Shown here in pieces: positions 32,040 to 40,632 of a DNA stretch of 64,000 nucleotides. Within the stretch, counting starts at the first letter, position 1, and each line of letters begins with the position of its first letter. The position numbers and the translations under genes are program-made. This stretch comes from JACDAN01 sp963827705. Its GTDB lineage: Bacteria; Actinomycetota; Thermoleophilia; Gaiellales; Gaiellaceae. The DNA lies in NCBI GenBank assembly GCA_963827705.1, contig CAWHBN010000017.1:164507-228506 (forward strand). The letters are read 5' to 3'. Under the pieces are notes generated by a model. The model saw only the letters and a program-made list of their open reading frames with translations. It ran no database searches and was not told the origin of the DNA.

Positions 32040-33543
32040 CGCCTGGATTGTAGTTCTGGGGGTCTTCGTCACGGCGACCGTTCCGGCTACCGCCTCGGCG
32101 CAGGAGCGGCGCGTCGTCGTCGTGCCCGGCCTCGAGGCCGGCGATCTCGCAGCGTTGACGGATCGGGGCGCCGTCGGGCTCCTCGTTCCGGACTCCGGCC
32201 CGAGGACGAGCGGCGCCCGCGCTCGGGCTGCGCTCGAGCGGGGGGCTGTGCGGAACTCGGTCCTCGGCGGGCTCCCCGAGGGCGAGGTACGTCTCGACGT
32301 GGAAACCGCCGGCGCCGTGCCCTCCGGTCCTGCGATCGTGCTCGGGCTCCCGACAGGAGGCGAGCAGCCGAATAAGCGGCGGTATCCGATCGCTGTCCTC
32401 GGCGACGGCTACCGGGGCGTCCTCACCTCCGAATCGACCCGGATTCCCGGCCTCGTCTCGATCGTGGACGTCGCCCCGACCGCACTCGGCGAGGACGGTG
32501 CGCTCGGGTCGTCGGCGGACGACGATCCGCTCGGAACCCTCGAGGACCTCGACGAGCGCATCGAGGCGAACCGGGACGCGAAGACGGTCGTGCTGCTCCT
32601 GTCCCTGGCGCTGATCGTCGCCGTCGCGACCTTCTTCCCGGCCGGCGTCCTTCCGGCGTTCGCCGGCGTGCTCTTGGCGAACCTCGCGCTCGGCGCGATC
32701 GCGCCGACCGAGGTCTGGATCGACGCGCTGGTCCTCGTCTGCACCGTCGCCGCCGCCCTGCTCCTGGCGCGCTCGGGACCGGTCGTCCACGGACTCCTCA
32801 TGGCCGGCGTGCTCGCCGCGTACCTGGTGGCAATGGCGGTCGACGAGCGCTGGGTCGCCCTCTCGCCGCTCGGCCCGACGCAAAACTCGCGCTTCTATGG
32901 GCTCTCGAACCTGCTGGCGACCCTGCTCCTGGTCCCGGCGCTGGCCGGCGCCGTCCTGCTCTGGCGCCGCTTCGGGATCTGGGCGTTCGCAGGCGTGGCG
33001 GCGCTTTCGCTCGTGACGGTCGGCGGAAGCTCCTTCGGAGCGGACGGCGGCGGCGCAATCGTCCTCCTCGTCGCCTTCCTCGTCCTCGCGGCATTCGAGC
33101 TCGGCTTCGACCGGCGACTGGCGATCGGCGGCGCCGCGATCGCCGTCGTGCTGGCCGTGGCGCTCGCCGTGGGCGGCTCGAGCCACGTGACGAATGCGCT
33201 CGAGGATGGCCCGGTCGGGCTGGCGGAAGACCTCGGCCGCCGCGTCCAGCTCTCCGCGGAACGGGCGACCGCCGGCTGGATCGTTGCGTTCCTGGTCTTC
33301 GGCGGAGTGGCGGCCCTCATCGCCCTCGCCATACGCGAGCGCCGTCCGTTGCTCCTCTCACTCCTGGCCGCACTCGCCGTCTCGCTGATCGTCAACGACT
33401 CGCCGAACGACGTCGTGATCGCCGGCCTGGTCTGCTACCTCGTGCTCAGCAGTGCGCCGGGGCTCGCCCGACCAGCGCGCGAACGAGAGCACCCGGCCCC
33501 TCGGGCACGGCCAGCGCAAACCGCCCCGGCCTCCTCGCCCTGA
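32029..33543 (+). CDS. multi-pass membrane protein with an extracellular N-domain, unknown
   Basis: About 504 residues. A signal segment (CIAWIVVLGVFVTATVPATA) leads into a ~170-residue extracellular domain beginning RRVVVVPGLEAGDLAALTDR and GLLVPDSGP, then about ten membrane helices (VVLLLSLALIVAVATFF, VLPAFAGVLLANLALGAI and others). No family was recognised. The GTG at 32029 is chosen for the signal peptide; ATG 31996 is possible. The final 33 residues (ARPAREREHPAPRARPAQTA) overlap the convergent gene by 98 bp and look non-natural, so a late frameshift is possible. Confidence 0.6.
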   Translation: MRCIAWIVVLGVFVTATVPATASAQERRVVVVPGLEAGDLAALTDRGAVGLLVPDSGPRTSGARARAALERGAVRNSVLGGLPEGEVRLDVETAGAVPSGPAIVLGLPTGGEQPNKRRYPIAVLGDGYRGVLTSESTRIPGLVSIVDVAPTALGEDGALGSSADDDPLGTLEDLDERIEANRDAKTVVLLLSLALIVAVATFFPAGVLPAFAGVLLANLALGAIAPTEVWIDALVLVCTVAAALLLARSGPVVHGLLMAGVLAAYLVAMAVDERWVALSPLGPTQNSRFYGLSNLLATLLLVPALAGAVLLWRRFGIWAFAGVAALSLVTVGGSSFGADGGGAIVLLVAFLVLAAFELGFDRRLAIGGAAIAVVLAVALAVGGSSHVTNALEDGPVGLAEDLGRRVQLSAERATAGWIVAFLVFGGVAALIALAIRERRPLLLSLLAALAVSLIVNDSPNDVVIAGLVCYLVLSSAPGLARPAREREHPAPRARPAQTAPASSP

Positions 33544-35065
33544 GCACGGTCATCCCCTGGCCGGCGCGCTCGAAGCAGACGGCGCCGGCCTTCACGCGCC
33601 AGTAGCGCGTGTAGCGGATCTTCAGGCGGTACGTCCCGGCCGCGGGCAGCACGCCCTGGACGCCGGCGTGGTCGAGTTGCGTGACCACCGGCGTGCCCGG
33701 CCCCGTCAGGATCGGCTCCGGCCGCGGGACCTCGTAGATCGCGAGCTGCGGGCTGCGGAAGACCCGCCGGAGACCCGAGCTGCCCGAGCGCAGCAGGGCC
33801 GCCTCGCGCTCCTCGCCCTTCTGCCCCAAACGGGTTGCCGGGAGGACGACGAACCGGACGCCCATCCCGCGCAGCCAGTTCCGGTAGGCCGTCGGGGCGA
33901 GGGCCTGCTCGTAGAAGAGCTCGTTTCGCGCGATGTCGATTTGGCGGTACCAGCCGCGCGCGAGCGGAATGCCGGCGCGCGGGAGCCAGTACGCCTCCCA
34001 GTGGTCGAAGGTCGGGACGACCTCGACGCGGTAGTTCGGCGTCGAGCGCTCGGCCAGGAAGGTGACCGCCGGCGCCCAGAACGTCCGCTCTGCCGCGCGC
34101 ACGTCAGTCCGGTCGAGCGCTGCTCCCGCGTACGGCGCGACGTTGTAGACCAGTGCGGCGGACAGCGCCAGCGCCGTGAGCCAGCGCGGCCGGAAGCGCG
34201 CGACGAAGGCGGTCATCAGCATCACCGGGAAGACGACGGAGCGAAGCCGCGTCAGGTTCTCCCCGACCGGGGTCGAGACGACGAACATCGCGATGCTCGC
34301 TGCTCCCCAGACCAGGAAGAACGCGCCGAGGATCGCGCCGCGGCGGGCACGACGGGCAAGCTCGGCGCCGAGAACGCTCACCGTCAGGACCGCCAAGAGC
34401 TCGAGCGCGCGGAACGGGTACGGACCGCTGCTGGGGAAGAACACGAGCGCCGCGAGCTGGACCGCCGCGATCCCGGCGAGTGCCGCCACGAAGGCGACGG
34501 CGTGCGGGCCTACGCGGCGGACGAGCGCGAGTGCCACGAGGACGATGCAGAGGAAGACGAACGCGAGCGGACTGAATCCGAGCGTGAGTGCGGCGGCGCC
34601 GGCCGCCAACCACCGCCGGTCGCTCTGCAGCAGCCGGAGCGCGCCAAGGCCGGCGCAGAGCCCGAGTGCGTAGCTGTACGTCCCCACGAAGATCGGCCCG
34701 GCGGCGAGCACGGCGAACGCGCGCGCCGGCCAGTGGCCCGCCGCTCCCCACTCCCGCTCCACGATCGAGGCGAAGAGCGCCGCCGACACCACGACTGCGG
34801 CGAAGACGAGCGGCAGGTTCCCGACGAGCGCGGCCGGCAGGTAGTAGAGCAGGCTGTAGGACGCGAGCGGGTAGTGGCCGCCGTACCAGAGGTTGTCCCA
34901 GACGTACACGCCCTCCTCGACCAGGAGCGTCCGGTAGAGGTGGGCAGGCGCGTCGCCGGTCGGCGGCGCGAGGGCGACGAGCAGCGCGGCGCCAGCGAAG
35001 GCGAGCCCGCCGGCGATCAGGGTCTCGCGCCGCGGCGCGATCAGGCGAGAGACGGCGGCGGTCAC
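33446..35065 (-). CDS. polytopic membrane protein, 6-pyruvoyl-tetrahydropterin-synthase-related/GT-C-like
   Basis: 539 residues with ten or more membrane helices and a first loop APPTGDAPAHLYRTLLVEEG with the acidic pair often seen in GT-C-type transferases. The sequence VWDNLWYGGHYPLASYSLLY is typical of the PTPS-related membrane domain. The C-terminal ~170 residues are soluble (TRLGQKGEEREAALLRSGSS, GTYRLKIRYTRYWRVKAGAV). Such proteins are suspected of acting in cell-wall glycan assembly. GTG start; the activity is inference. Confidence 0.55.
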   Translation of the reverse strand: MTAAVSRLIAPRRETLIAGGLAFAGAALLVALAPPTGDAPAHLYRTLLVEEGVYVWDNLWYGGHYPLASYSLLYYLPAALVGNLPLVFAAVVVSAALFASIVEREWGAAGHWPARAFAVLAAGPIFVGTYSYALGLCAGLGALRLLQSDRRWLAAGAAALTLGFSPLAFVFLCIVLVALALVRRVGPHAVAFVAALAGIAAVQLAALVFFPSSGPYPFRALELLAVLTVSVLGAELARRARRGAILGAFFLVWGAASIAMFVVSTPVGENLTRLRSVVFPVMLMTAFVARFRPRWLTALALSAALVYNVAPYAGAALDRTDVRAAERTFWAPAVTFLAERSTPNYRVEVVPTFDHWEAYWLPRAGIPLARGWYRQIDIARNELFYEQALAPTAYRNWLRGMGVRFVVLPATRLGQKGEEREAALLRSGSSGLRRVFRSPQLAIYEVPRPEPILTGPGTPVVTQLDHAGVQGVLPAAGTYRLKIRYTRYWRVKAGAVCFERAGQGMTVLRARRPGRFALAVPEGPGALVRALVGRAPAHC

Positions 35066-35105
35066 CCGGTTAGTCTGACGGCTCTGCCGGGTAACATCGC
35101 GCCTC

Positions 35106-35547
35106 GTGCGCGGCCTACTCCTGATTGCGCTGTTTGCGCTCCTGCTCGTCGGCTGCGGCGGCGGCGAGGAGCAGACGGCGACGGCTGAGAGCGTCGACAC
35201 GACTGCGACGCAGACCGACACCGGGCGAGACGGAGACCGGCGGCGGCGACAACGAGGCGGTCGAAGGTGATGTGGCCGCCGGCAAGCAGGTGTTCGCTTC
35301 GAACGGCTGCGGCAGCTGCCACACATTCGAGCCGGCCGGTTCTTCAGGCACCACGGGACCGGATCTCGACGAGCTCCCGGATCTCGCGGAGAACGCGAAC
35401 CAGCCGCTGGCCAACTTCACTCGTACGTCGATCACCGACCCGACCGCGTATGTCGAAGAGGGCTTCCCGGAAGGCATCATGCCGGCGTACGACCAGCTCA
35501 GCGAGCAAGACCTGAACAACCTCGTCGCCTTTCTGACACAGAGTTGA
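35106..35547 (+). CDS. cytochrome c lipoprotein, frameshifted near 35222
   Basis: A GTG at 35106 starts a lipoprotein signal, RGLLLIALFALLLVGCGGGE, and a Thr-rich linker that runs into TQTDTG. The rest is in another frame: GETETGGGDN, then GDVAAGKQVFASNGCGSCHT with the haem motif CGSCH and the distal Met in PEGIMPAYDQLSEQDLNNLV. One lost base near 35222 joins the parts into a ~147-residue anchored monohaem cytochrome c. It overlaps serS by 4 nt. A related domain sits at 61.1 kb. Confidence 0.72.
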
Positions 35548-36746
35548 TCGACCTCCGGGCTGCGCGCAGCGACCCGGAGTCGGTGCGGGCCGGCATCGCG
35601 CGAAAGGGAGGCGGCGACTCGTTCGACGAGCTGCTCGAGGCAGATGCCCGGTGGCGTGAGCTCGTCCCGCAGGTCGACGAGCTGCGCGGTCGCCAGAAGC
35701 TGAAGGGCAAGCCGACTCCTGAACAGGTCGAAGAGCTGAAGCAGGTCAAGGAAGATCTGCGCCGGCTCGAGGGTGAGCTGTCCACGGCCGAGACGCGGAG
35801 GGACGAGCTGCTCCGACAGGTTCCCAACCCGGCGCACGAATCGGTTCCGGACGACGAGACCGACGACGCCGAGGGTGAGATCGAGCGCCGGGTCGGCGAC
35901 CCTCCGTCCCTCGCGGAGCCGAAGGAGCACCTCGAGCTTGGCCGCTACGACATGGAGCGCGGCGCGCGGCTCTCCGGGTCCCGGTTCGGCTACATCGTCG
36001 GCGACGCCGCCCGGCTCTCACTGGCGCTCTACAGCTGGGCGCTCGACCGCCTGGTGGCCGAGGGCTTCGCGCCGGTGATCCCTCCCGTGCTGGTGCGGGA
36101 GGAGGCGATGTACGGGACCGGCTTCTTCCCCGCGGAGCGCTTCGAGATCTACGAAGTGGCCGACGAGGGCCTGTTCCTGACCGGCACCTCTGAGGTCGCC
36201 CTGGCGGGGCTGCACATGGGCGAGATCCTCGAGCGGGAGCAGCTGCCTCTCGAGTACACCGCCTTCTCGGCCAACTTCCGGCGCGAGGCGGGCGCCGCGG
36301 GGCGCGACACCCGCGGCATGTTCCGCGTCCACCAGTTCAACAAGGTCGAGATGTTCGCGTACACCCTTCCGGACGCCTCGTGGGACGAGTTCGAGCGGCT
36401 CGTCGGGATCGAGGAGTCGCTCGTCCAGGAGCTCGGGCTGCCGTACCGCGTGGTCAACATCGCGGCCGGCCAGCTGAGCGCGGCGGCTGCGAAGCGGATC
36501 GACATCGAGGCGTGGTTCCCGTCACAGGCCCGTTATCGGGAGATCACGTCGGCGTCGAACACGACCGACTACCAGGCGCGGCGATTGGGCATCCGGTTCC
36601 GCGCCGACGGCGGCACGGAGTTCGTGCACACGCTGAACGGCACCGCGGTCACGGACCGGTGGGCGCTCGCGATCCTGGAGAACTTCCAGGGCGAGGTGCC
36701 GGAGGTGCTACGAGAGTTCGGCGCGCCCGAGCGAGTCGAGCGCTAG
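35544..36746 (+). CDS. serS: serine--tRNA ligase
   Basis: 400 residues. The N-terminal coiled-coil arm that grips the long tRNA-Ser variable arm is present (VEELKQVKEDLRRLEGELST). The class II core has the motif 2 loop AFSANFRREAGAAGRDTRGM followed by FRVHQFNKVEMFAYT, and motif 3 FVHTLNGTAVTDRWALAILE. It charges tRNA-Ser with serine. The TTG start overlaps the cytochrome stop. Four tRNA-Ser genes are found 12-24 kb downstream. Confidence 0.93.
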   Translation: MIDLRAARSDPESVRAGIARKGGGDSFDELLEADARWRELVPQVDELRGRQKLKGKPTPEQVEELKQVKEDLRRLEGELSTAETRRDELLRQVPNPAHESVPDDETDDAEGEIERRVGDPPSLAEPKEHLELGRYDMERGARLSGSRFGYIVGDAARLSLALYSWALDRLVAEGFAPVIPPVLVREEAMYGTGFFPAERFEIYEVADEGLFLTGTSEVALAGLHMGEILEREQLPLEYTAFSANFRREAGAAGRDTRGMFRVHQFNKVEMFAYTLPDASWDEFERLVGIEESLVQELGLPYRVVNIAAGQLSAAAAKRIDIEAWFPSQARYREITSASNTTDYQARRLGIRFRADGGTEFVHTLNGTAVTDRWALAILENFQGEVPEVLREFGAPERVER

Positions 36747-36853
36747 GCCTTCGGGCCATGTCGTGCGGACATGTCATTTCTTCGAGCACCGCGCGGCCGG
36801 AGTTGCTCGCAATCGCGCTCGGGGAGCCAACGAGCCACGGCCCTGCAAGCCGC

Positions 36854-36876
36854 GTCCGAGGGACAGTCCCTCGGAC
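36854..36876. repeat. 23-bp interspersed palindrome, copy 2
   Basis: GTCCGAGGGAC-A-GTCCCTCGGAC: perfect 11-bp arms around one centre base, in the 154-bp convergent gap between serS and the Gfo/Idh gene. It is followed by two direct GGACATGGCC units. Related to the palindromes at 30527 and 56318. Confidence 0.7.
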
Positions 36877-36900
36877 ATGGCCGGACATGGCCGGTGTCCG

Positions 36901-37866
36901 TCACAGCGAGACGGCCGCCCCCGATTCGGCCGAGCGGTAGAGGGCTTCGATTCCGCGGGCCTGGGCGACGGACTCCTCGCGGTCCAAGAGCGGCTCCGCC
37001 TCGCCGCGGATCGCGTCCGCGAGGTTCTCCAGCTCCAGAAGATACGAGTCGACGGGCTCGAGCTGGATCTCCTCGACCGCGTCGTCCCGGCGGAGCTCGA
37101 TCACGGGCCGCCGGCAGTGCCACGGATCGTCCAGGAACAGCGATCCCTCGGTACCGAGGACCTCGAGCTCGTCTCGATCCGGGAGCCGGAAACCGCAGTC
37201 GAACTGGGCGATCACATCGTCGGCGAACTCGAGCGTGCCCGTGAAGACGGTGTCCACGCCCCGCTCCCAGACGCCGGTCCCGTAGACGCGACGAGGCTCG
37301 CCTCCGATCAGACGTGACCCGCTGACGCAGTAGCAGCCGACGTCCATCAGCGCGCCGCCCTCGAGATCGGCCGCGAGCCGGATGTTCGCCTCGTCGGTGA
37401 TGGTGAAGCTGAACGCGGCCCGCACCACGCGCACCTCGCCCACCGCGCCGCCGCGCACCAGCTCGACGAGTCGCGCGGTCTGCGGGTTGTGGCGGTACAT
37501 GAACGCTTCGGTGAGCACGAGGCCCTCCCGCTCCGCAACGTCGAAGGCGCGCTCGACGTCCTCCGGGTGCCGGCTGAGCGGCTTCTCGCAAAGGACGTGC
37601 TTTCCCGCCTCGAGTGCCCGGATCGACCACTCGACGTGCATCGAGTTCGGCAGCGGGTTGTAGACGGCGTCGATCTCGGGGTCGGCGAGCAGCTCCTCGT
37701 AGCTTCCGTATGCCTGCGGGATGTCCCACTCCCGCGCGTACGCCGCCGCGCGGGCGGAGTCGCGGCTCGCGACCGCCGTGATCTCGACCTTGTCCGACTC
37801 TCGCGCCGGAGCGATCACGAGCCGGTTGATGTGCGCCGTCGAGAGGATCCCGACCCGGACGCTCAC
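36901..37866 (-). CDS. Gfo/Idh/MocA family sugar oxidoreductase (last gene of the sugar operon)
   Basis: 321 residues. A Rossmann domain starts VRVGILSTAHINRLVIAPAR and continues VASRDSARAAAYAREWDIPQ; the family signature AGKHVLCEKPLS supplies the catalytic-site Lys. The C-terminal alpha/beta sheet domain (GGALMDVGCYCVSGSRLIGG) completes the two-domain fold. It oxidises or reduces a sugar or sugar acid with NAD(P). Its start overlaps the stop of xylB by 4 nt. Confidence 0.85.
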   Translation of the reverse strand: MSVRVGILSTAHINRLVIAPARESDKVEITAVASRDSARAAAYAREWDIPQAYGSYEELLADPEIDAVYNPLPNSMHVEWSIRALEAGKHVLCEKPLSRHPEDVERAFDVAEREGLVLTEAFMYRHNPQTARLVELVRGGAVGEVRVVRAAFSFTITDEANIRLAADLEGGALMDVGCYCVSGSRLIGGEPRRVYGTGVWERGVDTVFTGTLEFADDVIAQFDCGFRLPDRDELEVLGTEGSLFLDDPWHCRRPVIELRRDDAVEEIQLEPVDSYLLELENLADAIRGEAEPLLDREESVAQARGIEALYRSAESGAAVSL

Positions 37867-39248
37867 ATGACCTCCCGCAGCGCCGGATAGAGCGCGCGGA
37901 ACCGCTCATACCCCTCGGCGTACCGGGACGCCCACTCGGCGTCCGGCTCGACCTCGTCCCGGACCCGGACGCATGCCTCGACCGCCTCCCGCACATCGCT
38001 GAAGACCCCGGCCGCGACACCGCCGAGCAGCGCGGCGCCATACGCCGCGCCCTCCTCGACGACAGTCCGCTGCAGGGGCATCCCGAGCACCGAGGCGACA
38101 ATACGCAGCCAGAGCTCGCTGCGCGCCCCTCCGCCGGACGCGCGTCCGGCAACGACGTCGCATCCGAGCTCGCGAACGACCTCGAGGCAGTCGCGGAGCC
38201 CGTAGGCGACGCCCTCCATGACCGCGCGTGCGAGCGCGCCGCGATCGTGCCGCAGCGAAAGCCCGACGAACGCGCCGCGCGCGTCTGGATCGGCGTGCGG
38301 GGTCCGCTCGCCGGCGAGATACGGCAGAAACGTGATCCCCTCGGCGCCCGGTTCCCACGCGGCCGCCTCGTCGTCCAAGTCGCCGAGCGGCGCGTCGGAG
38401 ATCCGCCGGAACCACCCGAGCGACCCGGCGGCGGAGAGCATCACGCCCATCGCATGCCAGGAGCCCGGCACCGCATGGCAGAAAACGTGGGCGCGGCCCA
38501 GCGGATCCGGTCGGTAGCCGGCGAGCGGCGCGAAGACGACGCCGGACGTCCCGAGCACGACGGACGCCAGGCCCGGCTCGTGCACGCCCACCCCGATTGC
38601 GCCGGCCGCCTGGTCACCGGCACCTGCGACCTCGGTCGACTCGCCGACCGGCGGCAGCCACTCGGCCGGGATCTCGAGCGCCGCGAGCACCTCCTCGCTC
38701 CATCGGCGGCCGGCGACGTCGAACAGGAGCGTCCCGGACGCGTCCGCCGCGTCCGTCGCCAGCTCGCCGAAGAGCCGGAGCCGGACGTAGTCCTTCGGCA
38801 GCAGCACGTGGGCGATCCGCTCGTAGATCTCCGGCTCGTGGCGCCGGAGCCAGAGCAGCTTCGGTGCGGTGAACCCGGGTAGCGCGCGGTTGCCGGTGAG
38901 CTCGATGAGCCGCTCGAGCCCGATCCGATCCTCGATCTCGGCACACTCGGCCGCCGTCCGCTGGTCGTTCCAGAGGATCGCCGGACGGAGGACTCGCCGC
39001 TCCGAGTCCAGCGCGACGAGCCCGTGCATCTGCCCCGACAGGCCGACGCGCTCCGCCTCGGCGCCGAGCCGCCGGAGAGCCCGCTCCGCGCCCAGCACCC
39101 AGTCCTCCGGATCCTGCTCCGCCCACCCCGGCTGGGGGGTCGAGAGCGGGTACTCCTCCTCGGCCCGTTCCACCACCTCGCCGTCCGCGGACAGCGCAAG
39201 CGCCTTGACGCCGCTCGTCCCGATGTCGAGGCCGACGAGCGAGGTCAC
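37863..39248 (-). CDS. xylB: xylulokinase (FGGY family)
   Basis: 461 residues with the actin-like FGGY fold: LVGLDIGTSGVKALALSADG at the N-terminus, VGLSGQMHGLVALDSERRVL (the GQMHG motif is a xylulokinase hallmark), FTAPKLLWLRRHEPEIYERI, the FGGY-signature-like region around GVGVHEPGLASVVLGTSGVV, and RASGGGARSELWLRIVASVL for ATP. It phosphorylates D-xylulose or a close analogue, the entry to the pentose phosphate pathway. The GTG start shares GTGA with the stop of the GlcG-like gene. Confidence 0.88.
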   Translation of the reverse strand: MTSLVGLDIGTSGVKALALSADGEVVERAEEEYPLSTPQPGWAEQDPEDWVLGAERALRRLGAEAERVGLSGQMHGLVALDSERRVLRPAILWNDQRTAAECAEIEDRIGLERLIELTGNRALPGFTAPKLLWLRRHEPEIYERIAHVLLPKDYVRLRLFGELATDAADASGTLLFDVAGRRWSEEVLAALEIPAEWLPPVGESTEVAGAGDQAAGAIGVGVHEPGLASVVLGTSGVVFAPLAGYRPDPLGRAHVFCHAVPGSWHAMGVMLSAAGSLGWFRRISDAPLGDLDDEAAAWEPGAEGITFLPYLAGERTPHADPDARGAFVGLSLRHDRGALARAVMEGVAYGLRDCLEVVRELGCDVVAGRASGGGARSELWLRIVASVLGMPLQRTVVEEGAAYGAALLGGVAAGVFSDVREAVEACVRVRDEVEPDAEWASRYAEGYERFRALYPALREVM

Positions 39249-39637
39249 GAAGCGGCGAGCCCCGCCGCCTCGATCGCCTGCCGCGCCAGCGCCTCGTCCT
39301 GCTCGCCGGGCAGGCCGCTGACGCCGACCGCGCCAACCCGTCGTCCTTCCTCGAACGCAGCGAGCCCGCCGCGGAAGAAGCTGAAGAACGGATCGAAGCT
39401 CGCGAGCTCGGCGGCATCGCCGCGCACCTTGTCCGCCAGCTCGCCGGTCGACGTCATGTCGCTCCGTGCCGCCGTGTACGCCTTCCGCTGTGCGTTCAGC
39501 CGCGTGTCGTGCGGAGCGCCGTCCATGGTCGCCGCCGCCACGAGCTCGCCGTGCGCGTCGGCGACGAAGACGGACACCGGGCCTGACGCCTCGCGGACGA
39601 CCGAGTCGACGATCGCCTGCGCCTGCTCGAGCCTCAT
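39245..39637 (-). CDS. GlcG/HbpS-like (DUF336) protein
   Basis: 130 residues: LEQAQAIVDSVVREASGPVS, then VFVADAHGELVAAATMDGAP and TRLNAQRKAYTAARSDMTST. It belongs to the GlcG/HbpS fold, often found with glycolate, propanediol or sugar genes; some bind haem or cobalamin-related ligands. Its role here is unknown. 4-nt overlaps on both sides place it firmly in the operon. Confidence 0.82.
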   Translation of the reverse strand: MRLEQAQAIVDSVVREASGPVSVFVADAHGELVAAATMDGAPHDTRLNAQRKAYTAARSDMTSTGELADKVRGDAAELASFDPFFSFFRGGLAAFEEGRRVGAVGVSGLPGEQDEALARQAIEAAGLAAS

Positions 39638-40632
39638 GCTCCCAACGCCGCGTACACGAGCTCGTAGGCCCGGACAGCGTCCTTCTCAGCCTGCGCCTCG
39701 CGGAGTGCTGCGTCGTCGATCCGCCCCGCGACCTCGTCGATGAACCGCCACTGGAGCACGCTTCGGCGCACTGCCTCGATCGCGTCCTCGGTGTAGGGGT
39801 AGAGGTCGAAACCGAGCCGCTCACCGTTCTCGCCGTAGCGCGCGCGGCGGAGCTCCAGCGCCAGCTCCAGCGTCTCCATGAAGGCAGTTGCACCGACCAT
39901 GTTGTCGTCGTCGAAGGTCCCCCACCCGGAGTTGGCGTGCTGGTGGCCCAGCAGTCCCTCGGAGGCGAGCAGCGCGGCGTATTCGCCGAGGCTCTCGCCG
40001 TTCATCAGGAGGTGCTGCCAGTCCATGTTGACCTTGATGTTCGAGAGACCCTGGCCGCGCAGCACATGGATCACGTGCAGCGTCATCCCGATGTTCCGCA
40101 TCAGGATCTTCATCGCCGGCTCGGAGTTCTTGTGCTCGAGGAAGAGGAGGACGCCGTGGTCCGCGCAGCGCTGCGCGGCCTCTCCGATGCCCTCGATCAG
40201 CCACTTCCAGCTCTCGGCGTACGACGTCTGGAACGGATAGTTGTAGCCCTCGATCCCCGGCCAGACGATGAAGTGCGCTCCGATGGAGCCGGCGAGCTCC
40301 GCAGCTGCGACGGTGCGGCTCCGCGCCTCGGCGCGGGTGTCGGCGTCGGGCGAGACCAACCCGCCGCGGCCGAAGCGCGGGTCGAGATGGAGGCCGCTGG
40401 CGAGCGCGTAGATGTCGTGGCCCCCGAGCGCTTCCCGGATCTCCTCGAGGCTCCGCTCGTCCAGCTCACCGGGGTAGTGGAACTCGTAGCCGTCGATCAG
40501 GTCGCCGAGCCCGTCGACCGCCCGCCGAACCCGGTCGACCGTCGTCTCGCCCGCCCACTCCGGCTGGTACCCGCCCGGCACGAACCGGGTGACCATCGGG
40601 CCGAGCGCCCAGATTCCGAGGCTCGTCTTCAT
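39634..40632 (-). CDS. sugar isomerase/epimerase, xylose-isomerase-like TIM barrel
   Basis: 332 residues. The AP-endonuclease-2/xylose isomerase-like barrel is shown by IDGYEFHYPGELDERSLEEI, IGAHFIVWPGIEGYNYPFQT, CADHGVLLFLEHKNSEPAMK, VNMDWQHLLMNGESLGEYAA and HQHANSGWGTFDDDNM; the Glu, Asp and His residues in the last segments match the metal site. With xylB next to it, it may convert the imported aldose to a ketose. The ATG at 40632 is supported by the 4-nt overlap with the Gfo/Idh gene. Confidence 0.82.
   Translation of the reverse strand: MKTSLGIWALGPMVTRFVPGGYQPEWAGETTVDRVRRAVDGLGDLIDGYEFHYPGELDERSLEEIREALGGHDIYALASGLHLDPRFGRGGLVSPDADTRAEARSRTVAAAELAGSIGAHFIVWPGIEGYNYPFQTSYAESWKWLIEGIGEAAQRCADHGVLLFLEHKNSEPAMKILMRNIGMTLHVIHVLRGQGLSNIKVNMDWQHLLMNGESLGEYAALLASEGLLGHQHANSGWGTFDDDNMVGATAFMETLELALELRRARYGENGERLGFDLYPYTEDAIEAVRRSVLQWRFIDEVAGRIDDAALREAQAEKDAVRAYELVYAALGA

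Noticed and set aside
30796..33186. Very long open frame on the reverse strand
   Set aside because: Arg/Asp/Glu-rich shadow of the forward membrane gene and htpX, with no family pattern; typical of GC-rich antisense frames.
33452..35188. 578-codon forward open frame
   Set aside because: Antisense of the reverse membrane protein; composition is charged and low-complexity while the reverse frame has natural membrane helices.
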